DNA of 64,000 nt from Oegoconia quadripuncta (GCA_949316235.1 OX438757.1:12890657-12954656), one strand, 5' to 3'; numbered from the stretch's first letter, positions 11,411 to 24,676 are shown. Notes: generated from the sequence alone by a model not told the origin. Numbers and translations are program-made.

Positions 11411-13190
11411 AGCGGCTTCACATAATGTGGACTCAGAAGGAATACCTGATAACTTCGAGCCAACTGGCTCTCTTGTAAATCACATCGGCACTTAAGAAAC
11501 ATTGATTATTTACTACGCAGTGAAATTTAAATATAATGAAACATATTTTTCAGTAGTTGGCTGAACAATGAATGCACTTAATTTAGGTTGAGGCTCTGGG
11601 GATCAATTTTTGAATGTCGCCGAGTAACAAAATATCACCGAAAAAAAATGCCACCGGTTACTAAAATGTCGTATTTTTTAAATGCATTGGTGACTAATCA
11701 TACCGTACAGTCGTACCGCTTCAACCATTGGACCGTCTACTCGTTGTATGAGCGCACTACCGCACGGAAGCTCAGGTTTTACTGGCAGTGTCAAGCTGAG
11801 TGTTCTGCGATGTGTTTTATGGTTAACACCTAACATGTTATTCTTAGCAAATATGGGCGTGGCCTAACTGTTTTGTTAGCAAGAACAAGCTAACATGTTA
11901 TCCGAGGTGGACAGAAAACATCCCCGCGTACGCCTGTGGGAGGGGGGTATTTTTCATTTCATCCTCACTTGCGAACATTGAGGGTGGCTTGTTTGTTTCG
12001 TATTTCCATATTACGTAGAAGTTTGTTTGTTTCTGTTTAAAAGTCGCTGGAGACATGTTTTGCTAAAATGTTCAGACAACATGTTTTGTTATTTTTTGAA
12101 ACAGAAAACCGAGCTTGACTTTGAATATAGTGCCCACTCTAACTCGACGTTTCACTCTAACCTATCAGATAGATACGAGTAAAGATAATCAAGTAACCTT
12201 TGAAAAAACAAACTCTGTAAATAAAGATTCCGGTATGAAATCAATTTCCGTTCATAAGGAAATAATAAATCGACTCGTCCTCGAGTGACGCAATCAATAA
12301 AAGTCAGCTCCATTATGTTAGCATTTCCGATCCGCAAATGAGTTGAAGATTGCTTTATCGTCTAGACAGAAAAGTAAGTAATTTTTAACCCCCGATGAAA
12401 AACGATGTGTGTTATGTGTTTGACGGCTTTGTGTGTGGGTCCAGTATTTTATATTAAAACATAAATGAGGGACCAGGTTCTTAGCCATATTTGACGAAAA
12501 TCTGTTAAGCCGTCTCGAAGAAGAAGAAGTTTTTTTTGGTGTATTACGATGATATCGATAGTCATTCGAGAGTTTTCTAAATTTTTATTACAATTAAGAT
12601 TAAATCTGGAAATACGTTCTCAGCCATGTTTACATAATAGTTCGAAGATATTTAACATCTGATGGGGGTCACTTGACTATAATAGGTAATTACCACTTTA
12701 AATCTTATTATTTCACAATCGAATCCCTGAATCTAAATACTGATCAAGATAACCTGTAATCATTTTGAACGACCTATCCAAAGATATTCCAAACAATGGT
12801 ATACAAAAATTAAAAAAAACATCCCCACATGTAAGGAAGGCAGGTACCCTAAAAATATTCTTTTCAAGATTTTACCACTTTGTCGGCGTGCTTAATATGT
12901 ATACCCATGCCAAACTACGGCATTCTAGTACTAAGAGCCTCTGAGTTAAACCGCGAACAGAGAAACGGACATTTGAAACTAAAAGGGTTCCTTGTTGACT
13001 ACGTAATCCTAAAAAATTCCCATTCAAATCGGACCACGCATTACTAAGATACGTCCGGTCAAAGCCGCCTCATATACAACGCCGTCAAATACATAACACC
13101 CGTCGTTTTCGACAGGGGTTAAAACTAGTACGTCCCGCAGCTTCGTCCAGATGAAATTACTTTATCGCTAATGTTGTCAGGATGAAAGGG
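11411..13190. other. Gene-free stretch with one common repeat
   Basis: 12385-12520 holds a copy of the common lepidopteran repeat that begins AACCCCCGATGAAAAACGAT and continues with ATTTGACGAAAATCTGTTAA. The rest, including a 81-codon frame at 11588-11833, shows nothing I can name. Confidence 0.4.
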
Positions 13191-13325
13191 CTTTGACCAT
13201 CTACGGGTCCCAAGCTACATCTCTGCCAAATTTCAATATGAGCGGTTTAGCAATTTAAGCGTGAAAGCCGGACAGACAGAAATATAGAGCCTTTCGCGTT
13301 TATACCTAATATTAGGAAGCTGGAT
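13190..13325 (+). repeat. Common lepidopteran repeat (CGTGAAAGCC type)
   Basis: ATCTCTGCCAAATTTCAATA, GCGTGAAAGCCGGACAGACA and TTTCGCGTTTATACCTAATA is the end of an abundant repeat whose more complete copies are at 37280-37500 and 50220-50540. It is sometimes classed as Helitron-like; I cannot confirm that here. Confidence 0.55.
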
Positions 13326-15497
13326 TAGTGTCTATATAAGGTCCTAATTTAATAGTCGCGATCCATCGAACACGTGATTCTGCAGATTCAAATAACAATT
13401 TTGTCTACGAATATAATTAAAGGAAAACACGGCGAAACGTACCTTTGCAGGTCTCAAATTGTAGGCGGTTTGGTGTTTCTTTTTTCATTACCCATAATCA
13501 AAAGCGGGATACCCGGGATTCACACAACCACAGTCGGGACCAATAAATTAGAACCTTGTTACTTTGCATAGATTGTATTCTTGTTGTGTTATACTTCCAT
13601 ATGCTACAAGTACTTAAATATTTGTATCATCCTTCAAGCTCTTCATCAATGAACTTCGTAAACGATTTTCATCCCCCCGGTTCAATGACACCCTCTACTG
13701 TACATTTCCACAGCCTCTACGTCACGAAACTGCCAGACGGAAAAGTTTCCAAGTGAAAATTAATAAACCTTACGACAGGACGCCATCTTATTTCGGTACT
13801 TACCTCTCTGAATGGTCCCGTAATCTCACCTCTGAATGGAAGGCTTCTACCTCAAACTAGAACAATCGTTATGTTCGGGAAACTTCACATTGTTTGTTGC
13901 CATAGAAATTTACTTCCATACTTATCTGGGGCAAATCATTTGATATTTAAAAGAGAGGGAAAGCGCAACCTTTCCAGATACCAAAAGAGATGGCCGCAAC
14001 ATGTGTTTGAATGTGATTTAACGATAAATAAAACAGGGCTATTTTTCGGAGGATTTTGGGTGCGTAACGATTCAAAATTTGATTATAATTTACAACTTTT
14101 GAGATTTAGTTTTCGCGACAGTAATAGTAAGCCGAATGGAATGATTATAATTTTAGCAGTAGATACATATTATGTTCGTGGATACTGATGTTTCATTATA
14201 GCAATCAACTGGACCGATTTTGACAGATAAAGTGTCGTTGTATTCGCTAAAGTGTCGCGAATATTATAATTAATGTTGTAATTATAATATTCGTAATGAA
14301 ATGTAAAAAAGTAATTGAGATGTTTCGCCATAGTCGAGTTTTAGTTTTGCTCATTATGATTATTTTCCATCTTTTTCGAATGATTACATTTGTAGAATTT
14401 CTGTGACTTGTAATCGAAATTGTTTGGACCACTATCCTTAGTTCTATAGGTCATATTCATTCGTGGACTTAGATTTCTCGGAGAATAACACTCTCAACAA
14501 AATATTTACAATTGATATTCGTCACTACTTACGAAATGCGAATTTTAAATAGTGGCTTAATTTAAAAGGAAAATCCTTCCAGCTGCTATCAAATCAAGAC
14601 CTAGTTCTTGGAAAAACTCAATAATAAGTTCGAGTCGTCTTATCGAAGTTGGTATCGCTGGGTCCTATTCCAGTATACCACTCTATGAATCTCACCTGTT
14701 TCTTCTATTTTTTACTTATGATTCTATCAAAATATATGCAAATACAGGTAAGATACACAGGATGTTATATGATATTATAACGTACTCTGTATTTTGCATT
14801 GGGTGTACAAAATATAATACAGACATTGTTCTTTTGAGACAAGATGTACTGATACGTGAGATAACTGGATCTTATATACCTAATGCATGTCACTAACTTT
14901 GTTAACATTTCTAAAACAAGTCGCACTATTTAAGCTTTCCAAAGGCACCTCTTTTGTTCCTGTCGGGGAGCTATGGAATTCCCCTTCCTTTTGTCACACG
15001 GCCGGCAACGTTGATATAATTCCGAAAACATTTGTGATTAAAAACTTCGTAAACAACTTTACGAATAAAAAATGAATTTCAAATGAAATTCACGACAAAA
15101 TACATGAACTTGTAAACGCTTGTACAGTATCTTTCCTTGACTTTTATCAAGATTTTTCTACCTAAAGGTAACTTATGAGAATTTCTATTTGACTGAATAT
15201 ATTGATTTAACATTTAGCGTTTGTTCTTGCTAAATTAACCATCTGCTAAAGGAAAATTTATCAACCGATTTATACCGACCTACATGTATTTATCTAGTTG
15301 ATAAATTCTCTTCGCCTTTTGTTTTGTCTACGTACTCTGACTCTTGTTCAGTTTACCTGTTTCGAATATAAACTAGGCACACTGAGAATACAACCGAAAC
15401 TTTCCAACAATATTTTATATTTAACATGAATAATATTATTTCTATGCTTCTTGAATTTCAAATTAAAAGTGTATGATGAACACAATTTTTATGTTTA
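13326..15497. other. Gene-free stretch
   Basis: AT-rich. A 105-codon frame at 13871-14188 has no domain, no splice context and no codon bias and is treated as chance. No known repeat recognised. Confidence 0.45.
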
Positions 15498-15655
15498 ATA
15501 TTATAAATGCGAAATTGGAGGTTTGTTTGTTGCTCATTCACGGCGAAACGGATGAACGGATTTGGATGAAATTTGGTATGTAAGTAGAACATACCCTGTA
15601 TTAAAAAGTAGGATATTTTTCATAAATAACACGTATCCGCGATAAATATATTACA
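15498..15655 (-). repeat. Common lepidopteran repeat (CGTGAAAGCC type), reverse
   Basis: TAATATTATAAATGCGAAA followed by CGGCGAAACGGATGAACGGA and GGATGAAATTTGGTATGTAA is the reverse complement of the repeat at 37280-37500. Confidence 0.55.
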
Positions 15656-15699
15656 CGCAGGCGAATCCGCTGACGAAAAGCTGGTATCGCTGTAATATA

Positions 15700-15845
15700 G
15701 CAAGCATATATAAAGGTTGCCTGGAAGAGATCGCTCTTATTGATAAGGCTGCCTAATTGTACTCTTTTCAGTATTGTGCTTTGTAAAATGTATATTCCCC
15801 TTATGTGCAATAAAGTGTATTTGTAGTGTATTGTATTGTATACAT
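15700..15845 (+). mobile_element. LINE-y 3' tail
   Basis: AAGGTTGCCTGGAAGAGATCG, ATAAGGCTGCC, then GTGCAATAAAGTGTATTTGT with an AATAAA signal and a TTGTA pentanucleotide tail (GTATTGTATTGTA). This is the 3' UTR of a non-LTR element. Reverse copies are at 9935-10020, 22756-22893 and 44768-44885. Confidence 0.6.
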
Positions 15846-15874
15846 ACACATATTTTGGTCTAAACATCAAAATC

Positions 15875-16025
15875 AAATCAAAAAATGATTTATTTTGTAG
15901 GTACTCAGGGTACACTTAAAATAGTCGGATTTTACATTTTTTAAGCTACTGCTTGCTCAAAAGGCAATTTTCCCCTGAGCAGAACAAGCAAGAAACTCGA
16001 GAGGTTGCTCTTTAAAAAAAAAGGT
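15875..16025 (-). mobile_element. LINE-x 3' tail, reverse
   Basis: AAATCAAATCAAAAAATGATT at the left edge is the reversed TTTGA tail. GCAAGAAACTCGAGAGGTTGC at the right edge is the reversed GTTTCTTGC start. Same family as 4198-4366. Confidence 0.55.
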
Positions 16026-16784
16026 TTTTATATTACGAAATTATTAATTATTGTTTTATAATATAATATTTCATTATTAATTGTGAAATAGCCTGGTTAT
16101 GCGAACGGGCTGAAACCACTGGCAAAGTTAGTGCATATCCTCATATGTTCGTGTACATAATACTAAACTCAAGATCGAGGTAGTCAGTCACGTTCCGTAT
16201 CTTTTCGTAATTCCGTCTTTTACTGCTCCTCACCCATTCCTCTTTTACGATAGTGTCATGATTATTCAGCGCGCTATAAAACTTTCTAGGCTAGTTCCAA
16301 GAAATCTATATTCTGCTACACTGGGATTATTTATTCGTGAAAAGTCTTACAAAATTAAATACCTACAAACATGTAACTATGGTAGTGGAATATTTGTATG
16401 ATGTGTATTCTTCATCACAACATTCATCACCCTGGCGTCCCACTGCCAGGTTATTGCCGTTCCCTCATAACGATGTAGTGATGGCCGTATTTCACGCCCA
16501 CCCCAAGTCCCTTCTCGTAGTTGCGTAAGTCTATCTAGAGCTTTATATGCTTTCTAGAAGAAATAAACGTCCATTTTCGCTTTACCACTGGTGACGTAAG
16601 AACCAAGGAGAGTCAATTCGAGGATAATCCTGCAGAGTCGTAGTGAAAATGTCCAACGCCATCAAATGTTCTCCATATCAACTACAGACCGTGGTCTGTG
16701 ATTTCAACAGAAGTTGCTGTTGAAGAATCTACAACTGATTTTCAGTAGGGCCTTAAGTGACATCAGGGATGGAGATTAAATAAC
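16026..16784. other. Gene-free stretch, nothing recognised
   Basis: No coding frame or known repeat identified. Confidence 0.45.
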
Positions 16785-17025
16785 TAAATAAATATTTCAG
16801 ACTACCCACTCCAATCATCTCGTACCAAACTAAGCAAAGCTTGTAGGTATTACGGATACTAGATAACGGATAAACATACTTACCTACATAAATATTTACA
16901 TACCTAAACACCCATGACTCGGGAATAAATGCTCGTATTCATCACACAAACATTTACCCCTCGCGGGATTCGAACTCCGTTGGTTTTGCAGACAGAGTCA
17001 CTATCCACTACACCAACCGGTCGTG
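16785..17025 (-). mobile_element. SINE-A, near full length
   Basis: The reverse of the family: tail (CCAATCATCTCGTACCAAAC), body (CATGACTCGGGAATAAATGC, CACACAAACATTTACCCC), B box (CGCGGGATTCGAACTCCG) and an A-box-like end (CACTATCCACTACACCAACC). A tRNA search may score it; it lacks a full cloverleaf. Confidence 0.75.
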
Positions 17026-17744
17026 AAATTCAGATTGGACAAATAGTAGCTTATAACTGCCCCAGAAACCGCAACTTAAAATTCATGTGGGCAGGATATG
17101 CGCCAACTTTTATGTTTTTAAACGGATGGGTACACCCATCAAAGTAAATTAAAGCTAACCATTATTACTGTAGAGAAAATGCCGCTGGCCAAGGAGACAT
17201 AACGTTTTATATTAACATAAAATTTAACACCCATGACTTCTCGTAATGCGTATTAATGCCTTCGAACGGTGGTCAACTTTATTAACCTAGCATGTGAGAC
17301 AGAGTATTATATGAGTACTGCAAAGGTTATCTTGAGTTGGACCTTCCTGTAATTTTTAGAATACCGTACCTCATTTTGGAAAAACCCTTGTAGGAACCCA
17401 CAGGGTTTCGTATCTAACATCACCGTTGATATACTGTTTAAATAAATAATATACCTAGTTACATGGGCGATCTATAAAATATAAGTTTGTCGCGTATTAA
17501 TTCCATCAGCGATTTCAAATGAATGATTTTCGGATTTATTTCTTCATTTTTTTTCCGCCTGCGGCTTCACGCTTAACATTACACTCGAAAAGTCCGTTTG
17601 TAATGTCTATAAAAATTTATAATAAGTTACCTGAATTAATAAAAACGAAACTAATGACAATTCTTTTATGAAAAAATTTAATCATTTTTTTATTAATAAA
17701 TGTTATTATAAAATTGATGAATATATTTAAATGATAAATGGTAT

Positions 17745-17900
17745 AGTTGTATTCAGGTTGTCAGAGATAAGACAGCCAGACCCCCAAATAACTTGGGGTT
17801 TCCGAGTCAGTACGCTTCCACCTTCGGCCTCATCTTCACTTAACATAGGTGTGATTGAGGTTAAGTATGCTAACCCTTTGTGAATATAAAAAAAAGATTA
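17745..17900 (+). mobile_element. SINE-C, 3' half
   Basis: AGGTTGTCAGAGATAAGACA, GGGTTTCCGAGTCAGTACGC, CCACCTTCGGCCTCATCTTC and GTGATTGAGGTTAAGTATGC, then an A-run. The tRNA-like head is missing. Confidence 0.7.
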
Positions 17901-17904
17901 TTTC

Positions 17905-20535
17905 AAATCGGTTTAACTATTACAAAACTGAGAACCTACAGAGAAAACTTGGCTCTGTTTTACATTGATGGCATACACTACGTACGTTATTATGTTTCAT
18001 CCTCAAGCCCGCCGCCCATAACCATAACTCCTACATATAAAAGCGTATTGAGCGATCGACCTAAAACTTATGCCACAGCGCCACGAGTGAGAATACTTGC
18101 TTCTCGAGATAACTAGATTCAGGGTTATCAGACCGCCAACAATGTTTTATCCCAAAAAAAACGTTCGAAGACAAGTGATTCATTTTCACCAAAAGACAAG
18201 TGATTGAATCCAACCTTTGCAATCGAACAATTCTAAAATACCAAATTGCGAACGAAAATTAGTAGAAATAGAGAGCCGAATGCTCGCATCGAAAGCAATT
18301 CAAAAATAGAACCCCTCAATAATGAGGTGCTAATTGATTCGGTGCAATAATGCCTCATCGCCGCATCTTCACGCATACGAAATTCCTACATCAAAAACCT
18401 TCCGTTCAGACTTCGACGAATATAAAGTTAACGGAAAATCTAGCGGAGTGGTTAAAATGTTACTCCTTTGACATACAATACACCCAACATCAAAAATAAC
18501 TATGCAGTTGGCACCCCTATAGCAGAAAACAGCGGTAAACATAAAACGAAATGAAACTTCAAAGTGGTACCAACCCTGCCGTGTTCTTTTGACATGGCAC
18601 GAGATCAAAAGTCTGTGCCAGCCCTGGCCGAACACGCTCCGCGAAACTTTAAACTGTTGCCACGCTATACATGTGTATAATTAAAGCTGGTATTGACTAT
18701 GACACGCGATTCATACAGCAACCTGTAGTTTAATTGAATATGGCGTCTCAGTTTGTTGAAGGTGTATTTTACAACAACTGTCATAAACTAACTACATAAG
18801 CTAAGGTTAGGTTTTGTGGTAAGCAATTAATATAATAAGAAATTTCAATCCTAGCTGTTTATAAGATCCAGGTCTACCTTCCTACTCATCAATTTGTTTT
18901 TTTTTTGAAGTGTTGGTTTGTCAGGCAAAGTTTCGTTAAAATCGAATTACGCAATAATCTCATGTTCGATATTGATCCGCCAAAAATTTAATAACCGACT
19001 CCGATAGATAGATTTCCACTCTTTCAATCCGCGGAGGGAGAAAACCGTCTCCTTTTTAAAATAGGATAAAAAGGAGCTGATAAAGTATGTATGGAACATC
19101 GTCAGGAATTGTACAGTAATTTTAATTATTTCTGTTTGCTGCTTCATTCTTAAGCGAACTGACAAGTTTTCACTGACCCTAAAATCATGAGATAATCCAG
19201 AGTGAATAATTTCTCAGACAGCTCACCACTGTCAATCTGGTGATTAGTTATCGCAGACAACCGTTTTAAACTCTGTCACCGATTTGTGCAGATTTTAGTC
19301 AGTGTCCGAATTTACGTCGAGACAAAGCAGGGTTTCCGTGTGAAAGGTAAGTAAAGGCGGTAATTTGCGCTCGGTCGAAACATTATCGTACATTCAATCA
19401 TAAAAGAATTCTTTTCTGTTGTATAGGTAAGTATCCTATGGCCCTGGTTACCATAGTAACTCTACGCATTTGGTCCATTGACTCCAGCTGTTAATGGTCA
19501 GCCTTTCAGTCTTGAAACGAAAAGTTACTTACCATCAAGTTTATCGCCTGGTTCTCCCTAACAATAGAAATGAAAGTGGATGTACGACCACCAACAAAAG
19601 TTACTACTTACAACTTAGTACGCTTTAGTTTAAAGAAATCGCAAACTTCGCTTCCCATTGTACTCGACTTTTTCTCCATTACACTAATTTTGTTTCTCCA
19701 AACCTTTTTGCTCGTGGTTTTTTGATTTCCCACGAGATTGTAATTTATCAGAATATGAAGCTATAAAATATTAATTTGAATGTAACGCAAGATCGCTCGT
19801 TGTTACTGTATTTTACAGAAAGTACCAACCTCGTAGTTATTTTTATTTTATTTAATTAAATAGGTTTATAAACGCTTGTTACATCGCTTAGAGTAATGAA
19901 GCCTTATGTATATTAGTTATTAGCTAAATGTACGAACAATTTTATTATAATGTAAACACCGCATGCATCAGATAGATTACATAAAAATTATTAAATTCAA
20001 AAACATGAAAAAAAAATAACTTAGCGAGAAAAAAGTGTACCCATTTACCCTAAATAAAAGTTGATCATTCAAATAGAAGAGAAGCCCAGCATACATACAT
20101 AGTAGTATCATGAGAACCATCCCAAATTCGAGGTCAGAAACATCCCAAACACAAGCGCTTAGAAGTCCAAATATCATGGGCCTTCAATACATTATGTTAA
20201 AACTTTGTAATATTCAGATGTATACTATAGACACGTGACAGATGATAATACTCATGCAAGCCATCAAAACATATAAGTCTTGCAAACAAATATCATAATA
20301 TTATGTACTATCTAAAATAAATACTAAATCTGCGTATCTCTGACGTGTGCCTCTCTATGCCTATTTATCTAAAGAATGGGAAATATTCGCTACGCTAGAT
20401 TTATGTAGATTTTGAAGGAACTGTGTTTTTAAATGACACCTAATTATGTATCTAAAATCATGGAATTTCTATTTATTAACTTGTATTTTTTTTGTGACAC
20501 ATTATAATTGCACAAGAAAAATTTATCTCACTTTT
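17905..20535. other. Gene-free stretch
   Basis: 2.6 kb of mostly AT-rich sequence. The 88-codon (18369-18635), 72-codon (18947-19165) and 66-codon (19977-20177) minus-strand frames carry no recognisable domain. No repeat matched inside the window. Confidence 0.45.
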
Positions 20536-20539
20536 GATC

Positions 20540-20920
20540 TTAAGAGGGTTTACTCCGTCGAGCGGCGTCTTCATTGGATAAATTAAGATTTCATTTTAAA
20601 TACAGAATAATTTTAAAAAATCGCTCTGATCTGCACTCGAGTAACCTAAAAGCTAATTATAAATAATACAATAGCTATAATAGGGTTTGTTTTCCAGAAT
20701 TCATGATTATAAAATAAAGTGCCCGTTTTAATTTGTTGTAATTTGAAATTCTCGAAAGTAACCGTAATTATAAATAATACCTAAGAGCTATGTATTATTT
20801 ATAATCAGCTTTTAGGCTTCTCGCGTACAGTCCGAGCGATTTTATTGATTTATTCTGTATTTAAGAAGAAATCTTAATTTATGCTATTAGAGCGTCCCTG
20901 GACGGAATAAACCCTCTTAA
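20540..20920. mobile_element. MITE-2 with ~140-bp inverted arms and TTAA flanks
   Basis: The left end is TTAAGAGGGTTTACTCCGTC. The right end is the complement of TTAAGAGGGTTTATTCCGTC. The inner arms also match (AAATTAAGATTTC..TTAAATACAGAATAA and CCTAAAAGCT.ATTATAAATAATA). TTAA borders on both sides suggest a piggyBac-type target site. That is inference: TA plus a longer terminal repeat would fit as well. A single related end (CTAAACCCTCTTAA) is at about 23070-23085. No open frame. Confidence 0.75.
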
Positions 20921-21044
20921 TAGCGAGAAGTCCTTTTTTTCTCGTCCGTATTTAGTAGGTACCTACCATTATTATAGAACAAGAAATAGTTATGTATTTT
21001 AAGATAAATGTTATAATACATCATTATTATTACAGTATATATCT

Positions 21045-21210
21045 GGCAGCGAAACTAACGGTTGCGGGTTCGAATCCTGCGACTGGTAAATGTTTGTGTG
21101 ATGTATTTATAAATATTTATGTGTATTTATCCGTTACCTAGTATTCATAGTACTTTGCTTAGTTTGCGACTAGATGATTGGTGTAAGTGTCCAAAATATT
21201 TTTTTATTTA
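21045..21210 (+). mobile_element. SINE-A, 5'-truncated
   Basis: The B box GGTTGCGGGTTCGAATCCTGC, TGTTTGTGTGATGTATTTAT, CCGTTACCTAGTATTCATAG and GACTAGATGATTGGTGTAAG mark the family. The A box is degraded. Confidence 0.7.
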
Positions 21211-21917
21211 TTATTTATATCATTTAATTGAAAACTATATTTGGTTAAACGGTCGTCGTAGAAAATTCGAAATATAACTATTCGGCGAGATGATCGTCGA
21301 TGCAACGTTGTCAAATATTCAATCGATCAATATTTCTTTACTTACATAGATAAATTTACACTTGAAAATACTTTATTGAAGTTACCAGGCATTCGTAACT
21401 TACTGGCGTCTTTCGAAAACAATCCAAACATACGTTACCTAGGCGTTCGTAATTTACAGAACTTTTGAGAACAAACCCAAGATACTCTAAAGTTGTTTGT
21501 TTATATGTCAATATGTTCAATCATTAAAACCACAAAAACATTATCGCCTTGCCATATTTTGACACCCTAGGCACGCCACTGGTCTGTATGATTAATGGTG
21601 GAGCGGACTATACCTAATAATAAAGCTGTACTTATTGATCTGTGAAAGCTATGTCGGTTGCGAAACGGCAAACAATGACAGTATGAGTTCGTTCAAGCAC
21701 AATAGAAATCGTATTGTTACACTGGCTTTCTGCATGCCTCGCAGATTACTTATTCTTCCACAGTTATTATTTAGAAATTTCAGGATAACAAATAAATAAC
21801 CCACGTGAATCCGAGCTCTATCTCTGTATCTCTGTACCAAAATTCACTCAAATCCGATCAGGTTTTATAGTGTGACTTAGTAGGCAACAAATATCTAAAC
21901 CCTCAGATATTCCATTT

Positions 21918-22330
21918 TTTAACTTCCGACGAAAAATAACCGGAGTAGGAGTTGGGTGTGTGTGTGTGTGTCCAGACGTGGGGGCCGATCGCGCTACATT
22001 TGAACGGAAATTAAACTAGTTTTTTTTTAAACTCGTGGTTAGCTCTAAACATTTTGGGTTTGGTTTTACTTTGTTAGCGTCAACGATATAATCGTTCCCA
22101 AAACCATTTTTTACTTCAGCTAAACTAAAGGTAAACCAAAACCAAAAACGTTCCGTTCGAACGGTAAAAACGTTGTAAAATTGGTAGAACAAGTGCGAGG
22201 TCCGATTTGAGTGCGGTTTCCTTTATGTAGGTATGTAACAGATTCTTGATGTTTGATGAAAATCGGCTAAACCGTTTCGAAGGTAGGTATTAACATAGTT
22301 GGTTTGGTCTACCTGTATGAGATAATGAAG
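21918..22330 (+). repeat. Common lepidopteran repeat with a TG microsatellite and an internal hairpin
   Basis: Starts TTTAACTTCCGACGAAAAAT with a GTGTGTGTGTGTGTG run (about 21957-21971) and later reads TTTGATGAAAATCGGCTAAA, as in the family also seen at 12385-12520. Inside, GGGTTTGGTTTTACTTTGTTAGC (about 22058-22080) and GCTAAACTAAAGGTAAACC (22120-22138) are approximate reverse complements, so a smaller foldback may be nested here. Confidence 0.45.
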
Positions 22331-22674
22331 TGTTTTCTCGGGCGTTTCTAAATTTTTAAGAGTTATTATTGGGATTAGGGTAATTCCAGACTGATTTGTG
22401 ATGTCTAGCTATAAAAATAGTCGGATCTTTCCGTAGGTGTTGTATTGATGATGTACAGTTTACAACATTAATTGTAAGTAAGATTTTATATAAACACTCA
22501 TTTACTTTTAAAATTCGACTGTACCTACTTTTATTATCGTTACTTTTTACCCGACTGCCTCAGGAAGGAGGTTAATGCTTTACAGTTATATATTTTATAT
22601 GTATGTAGATTTATATGTTACCTTCTGTAGCCTACAGGATTCATAGGATAGGATACATTTTATTTTTATTGATT

Positions 22675-22752
22675 TGTTTTAAACTTTATAAATATGAGCA
22701 GGATACATAGATCTAAAAAAAGGTTTATAGCAAACATTTTCAAAATATCAAA
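22675..22752 (+). repeat. Dispersed repeat shared with 63190-63270
   Basis: TGAGCAGGATACATAGATCT ... AGCAAACATTTTCAAAATATC here and TAAGCAGGATACATAGGTCT ... AGAAAACATTTTCAAAATATC near the right edge match in the same orientation. The family is unknown to me. Confidence 0.55.
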
Positions 22753-22755
22753 TTA

Positions 22756-22893
22756 TGCAATACAATACAATACAAATACACTTTATTGTACAAAAGGAGA
22801 ACAAAAACACTGTATTTTACAAAGCACAATACTGAAAAGAGTACAATTAGGCGGCCTTATCACTAAGAGCGATCTCTTCCAGGCAACCTTTGG
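22756..22893 (-). mobile_element. LINE-y 3' tail, reverse
   Basis: CAATACAATACAAATACACTT (reversed TTGTA tail), TTTATTGTAC, GCGGCCTTATCACTAAGAGC and GATCTCTTCCAGGCAACCTT is the reverse complement of the tail at 15700-15845. Confidence 0.65.
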
Positions 22894-22899
22894 GTGTAT

Positions 22900-24150
22900 T
22901 GTTCCTGTTAATATGGAAAACTTAAAATCGCTCTAATTTAGTTTTAATATTATTTTTCGAAAATGTTCTCTGCTAACTTTTTAGATCTGTGTACGTGCTT
23001 AATATGTATAAACTCTCATTCATTTCCAACAATTTGGACCCGAAAATTTGTTTGGAACACCGAGCGGGCTAAACCCTCTTAAACTCTAAAAAACCTATTT
23101 GTTTTACCGATCCGACATGAAATACAAAAAAGAAGTTATTGAAATCTGATATTTTTAAGAAAACAATATTTTAATGTTCTAAACAACGTCGTAAAGCTCT
23201 CTAAACACTATGTTGTGGGGGTGGATGAACAAACAAACTGATGTATAATGTGATTTAATAACACATTATCATGATTTCTTATTATAACAAACTACGAAGC
23301 CCACGCTCGCGCAGTATTTCAAAGAAAAATCCAGATTAAATTCTTCGAGTTGAATAACGTAGCTTCTCGTATACTCTTCAACATAGCAATGTTTATGAAA
23401 TTACTCTAGCATTTGCTCGGGGCCTCGTTTCTTCTTACTTTATTGATGACCCTTTTCGGGGGCGTTTTCCGGCTGTTGACCATCTTCCGCCCTTTTCGAA
23501 TTTCCGTTCTAAAATCTCGCAACTTCTTTTTATATATTTTTGCATAGCCTAACGATTTAAAGGCTGCATTAGAGAACCATACTCATGTCACGATCTCTAC
23601 TTAAAACCTAATGAAATAGGTTATTAATTCATATTTTTGCGAAGAGACAGGGATGACAATAATACTTAGACTTGAGAGTTGTTATGCGATATTCAGTTTG
23701 CAATCAAGTCAATTTTGCGTATCACTACTTCAAGCTATTTTTGAAAGGATTTGAAATTATACATAAAGAATTTGCGTTCCTAATTGGATAAAACCGATAT
23801 AAATAAAATTAACAAAAAGAATACGTCTTTTTGAATGTGGCATAACCCCCAGGGCACTGGCACCATTCCTCACTGGATTACAAAGCAACCTTGCGCGAAG
23901 TATGTGCCAATTTAGCAGATAGGAGTCTCCGCTAAATTCCACAAGTCGAGTCGATAGCGTACTTTATGATTATTGAAATTGAATTTTAGTTATTCACCAA
24001 TTCTAGCAGACTATTTACATGACGTATGTTACGATTGATGATATTCAGATATCCGATACTGAAACCACACGCCGAAACAAGTTTTGGTATCTTACCAGGT
24101 TCGTACTGCTGTAAAAGTAAGCAGTAACTAGTTTTCGATGTCGCAAAATG
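22900..24150. other. Gene-free stretch
   Basis: Nothing coding is recognised. Only the lone MITE-2-like end at about 23070-23085 is visible. Confidence 0.45.
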
Positions 24151-24154
24151 GTAT

Positions 24155-24228
24155 CAAATCAGGTCTCCATCTCAGCATAGGTTGTAGTCGTGAACAAAAA
24201 GGACTACCACGCTGGTTTTCAGTGGTTG
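24155..24228 (-). mobile_element. LINE 3' UTR fragment related to 36300-36540
   Basis: GGTCTCCATCTCAGCATAGG ... GTAGTCGTGAACAAAAAGGA ... ACGCTGGTTTTCAGTGG is the approximate reverse complement of the segment at 36320-36395. Confidence 0.45.
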
Positions 24229-24676
24229 GTTAATGTGCTGAATAGGAAAAAAGTATATCATTTTCTAAGCGAGATGAGAAATCATCTGATACATCTAAAA
24301 ATCTTTGACTGGATCTTTGCTGAAGCTCAGAGCGGTTTCCAACTTTCCACCCAATGAGCCGACTAGCGCTGTTCGGTCAGCCGGTGAGCCGAGAGAGACA
24401 CAATCACTATTTTCCACAACATTCTTTCTCACTAACTGTATACCGTGTATGGGGTTCGAGATTCATTTTAATAAAACCCGCCTTCGGAATTTTTCGACAT
24501 ATTTTACTCGAGAACAGATTTCGCAGAGCTGTAATATTATTTGTTAGATCGGCTCCTGTTTTTCATCCATAGGAAAGTACGGCCATGTTTATTGTTCTGT
24601 TTGTTAGGCATCTAGTTAATTCAGAATCTTTCAACAGGTTTCATCGTAATACCAGGCTTGAAAGCAGTCCCGATTT

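Noticed and set aside
13871..14188. 105-codon plus-strand frame
   Set aside because: Same reasons: no similarity or context that would support a gene.
15601..15915. 104-codon minus-strand frame
   Set aside because: Runs through two repeat tails (LINE-y and a common repeat).
24305..24572. Overlapping 80- and 72-codon plus-strand frames
   Set aside because: Unfamiliar peptides in two frames of the same DNA; likely chance or a decayed element.
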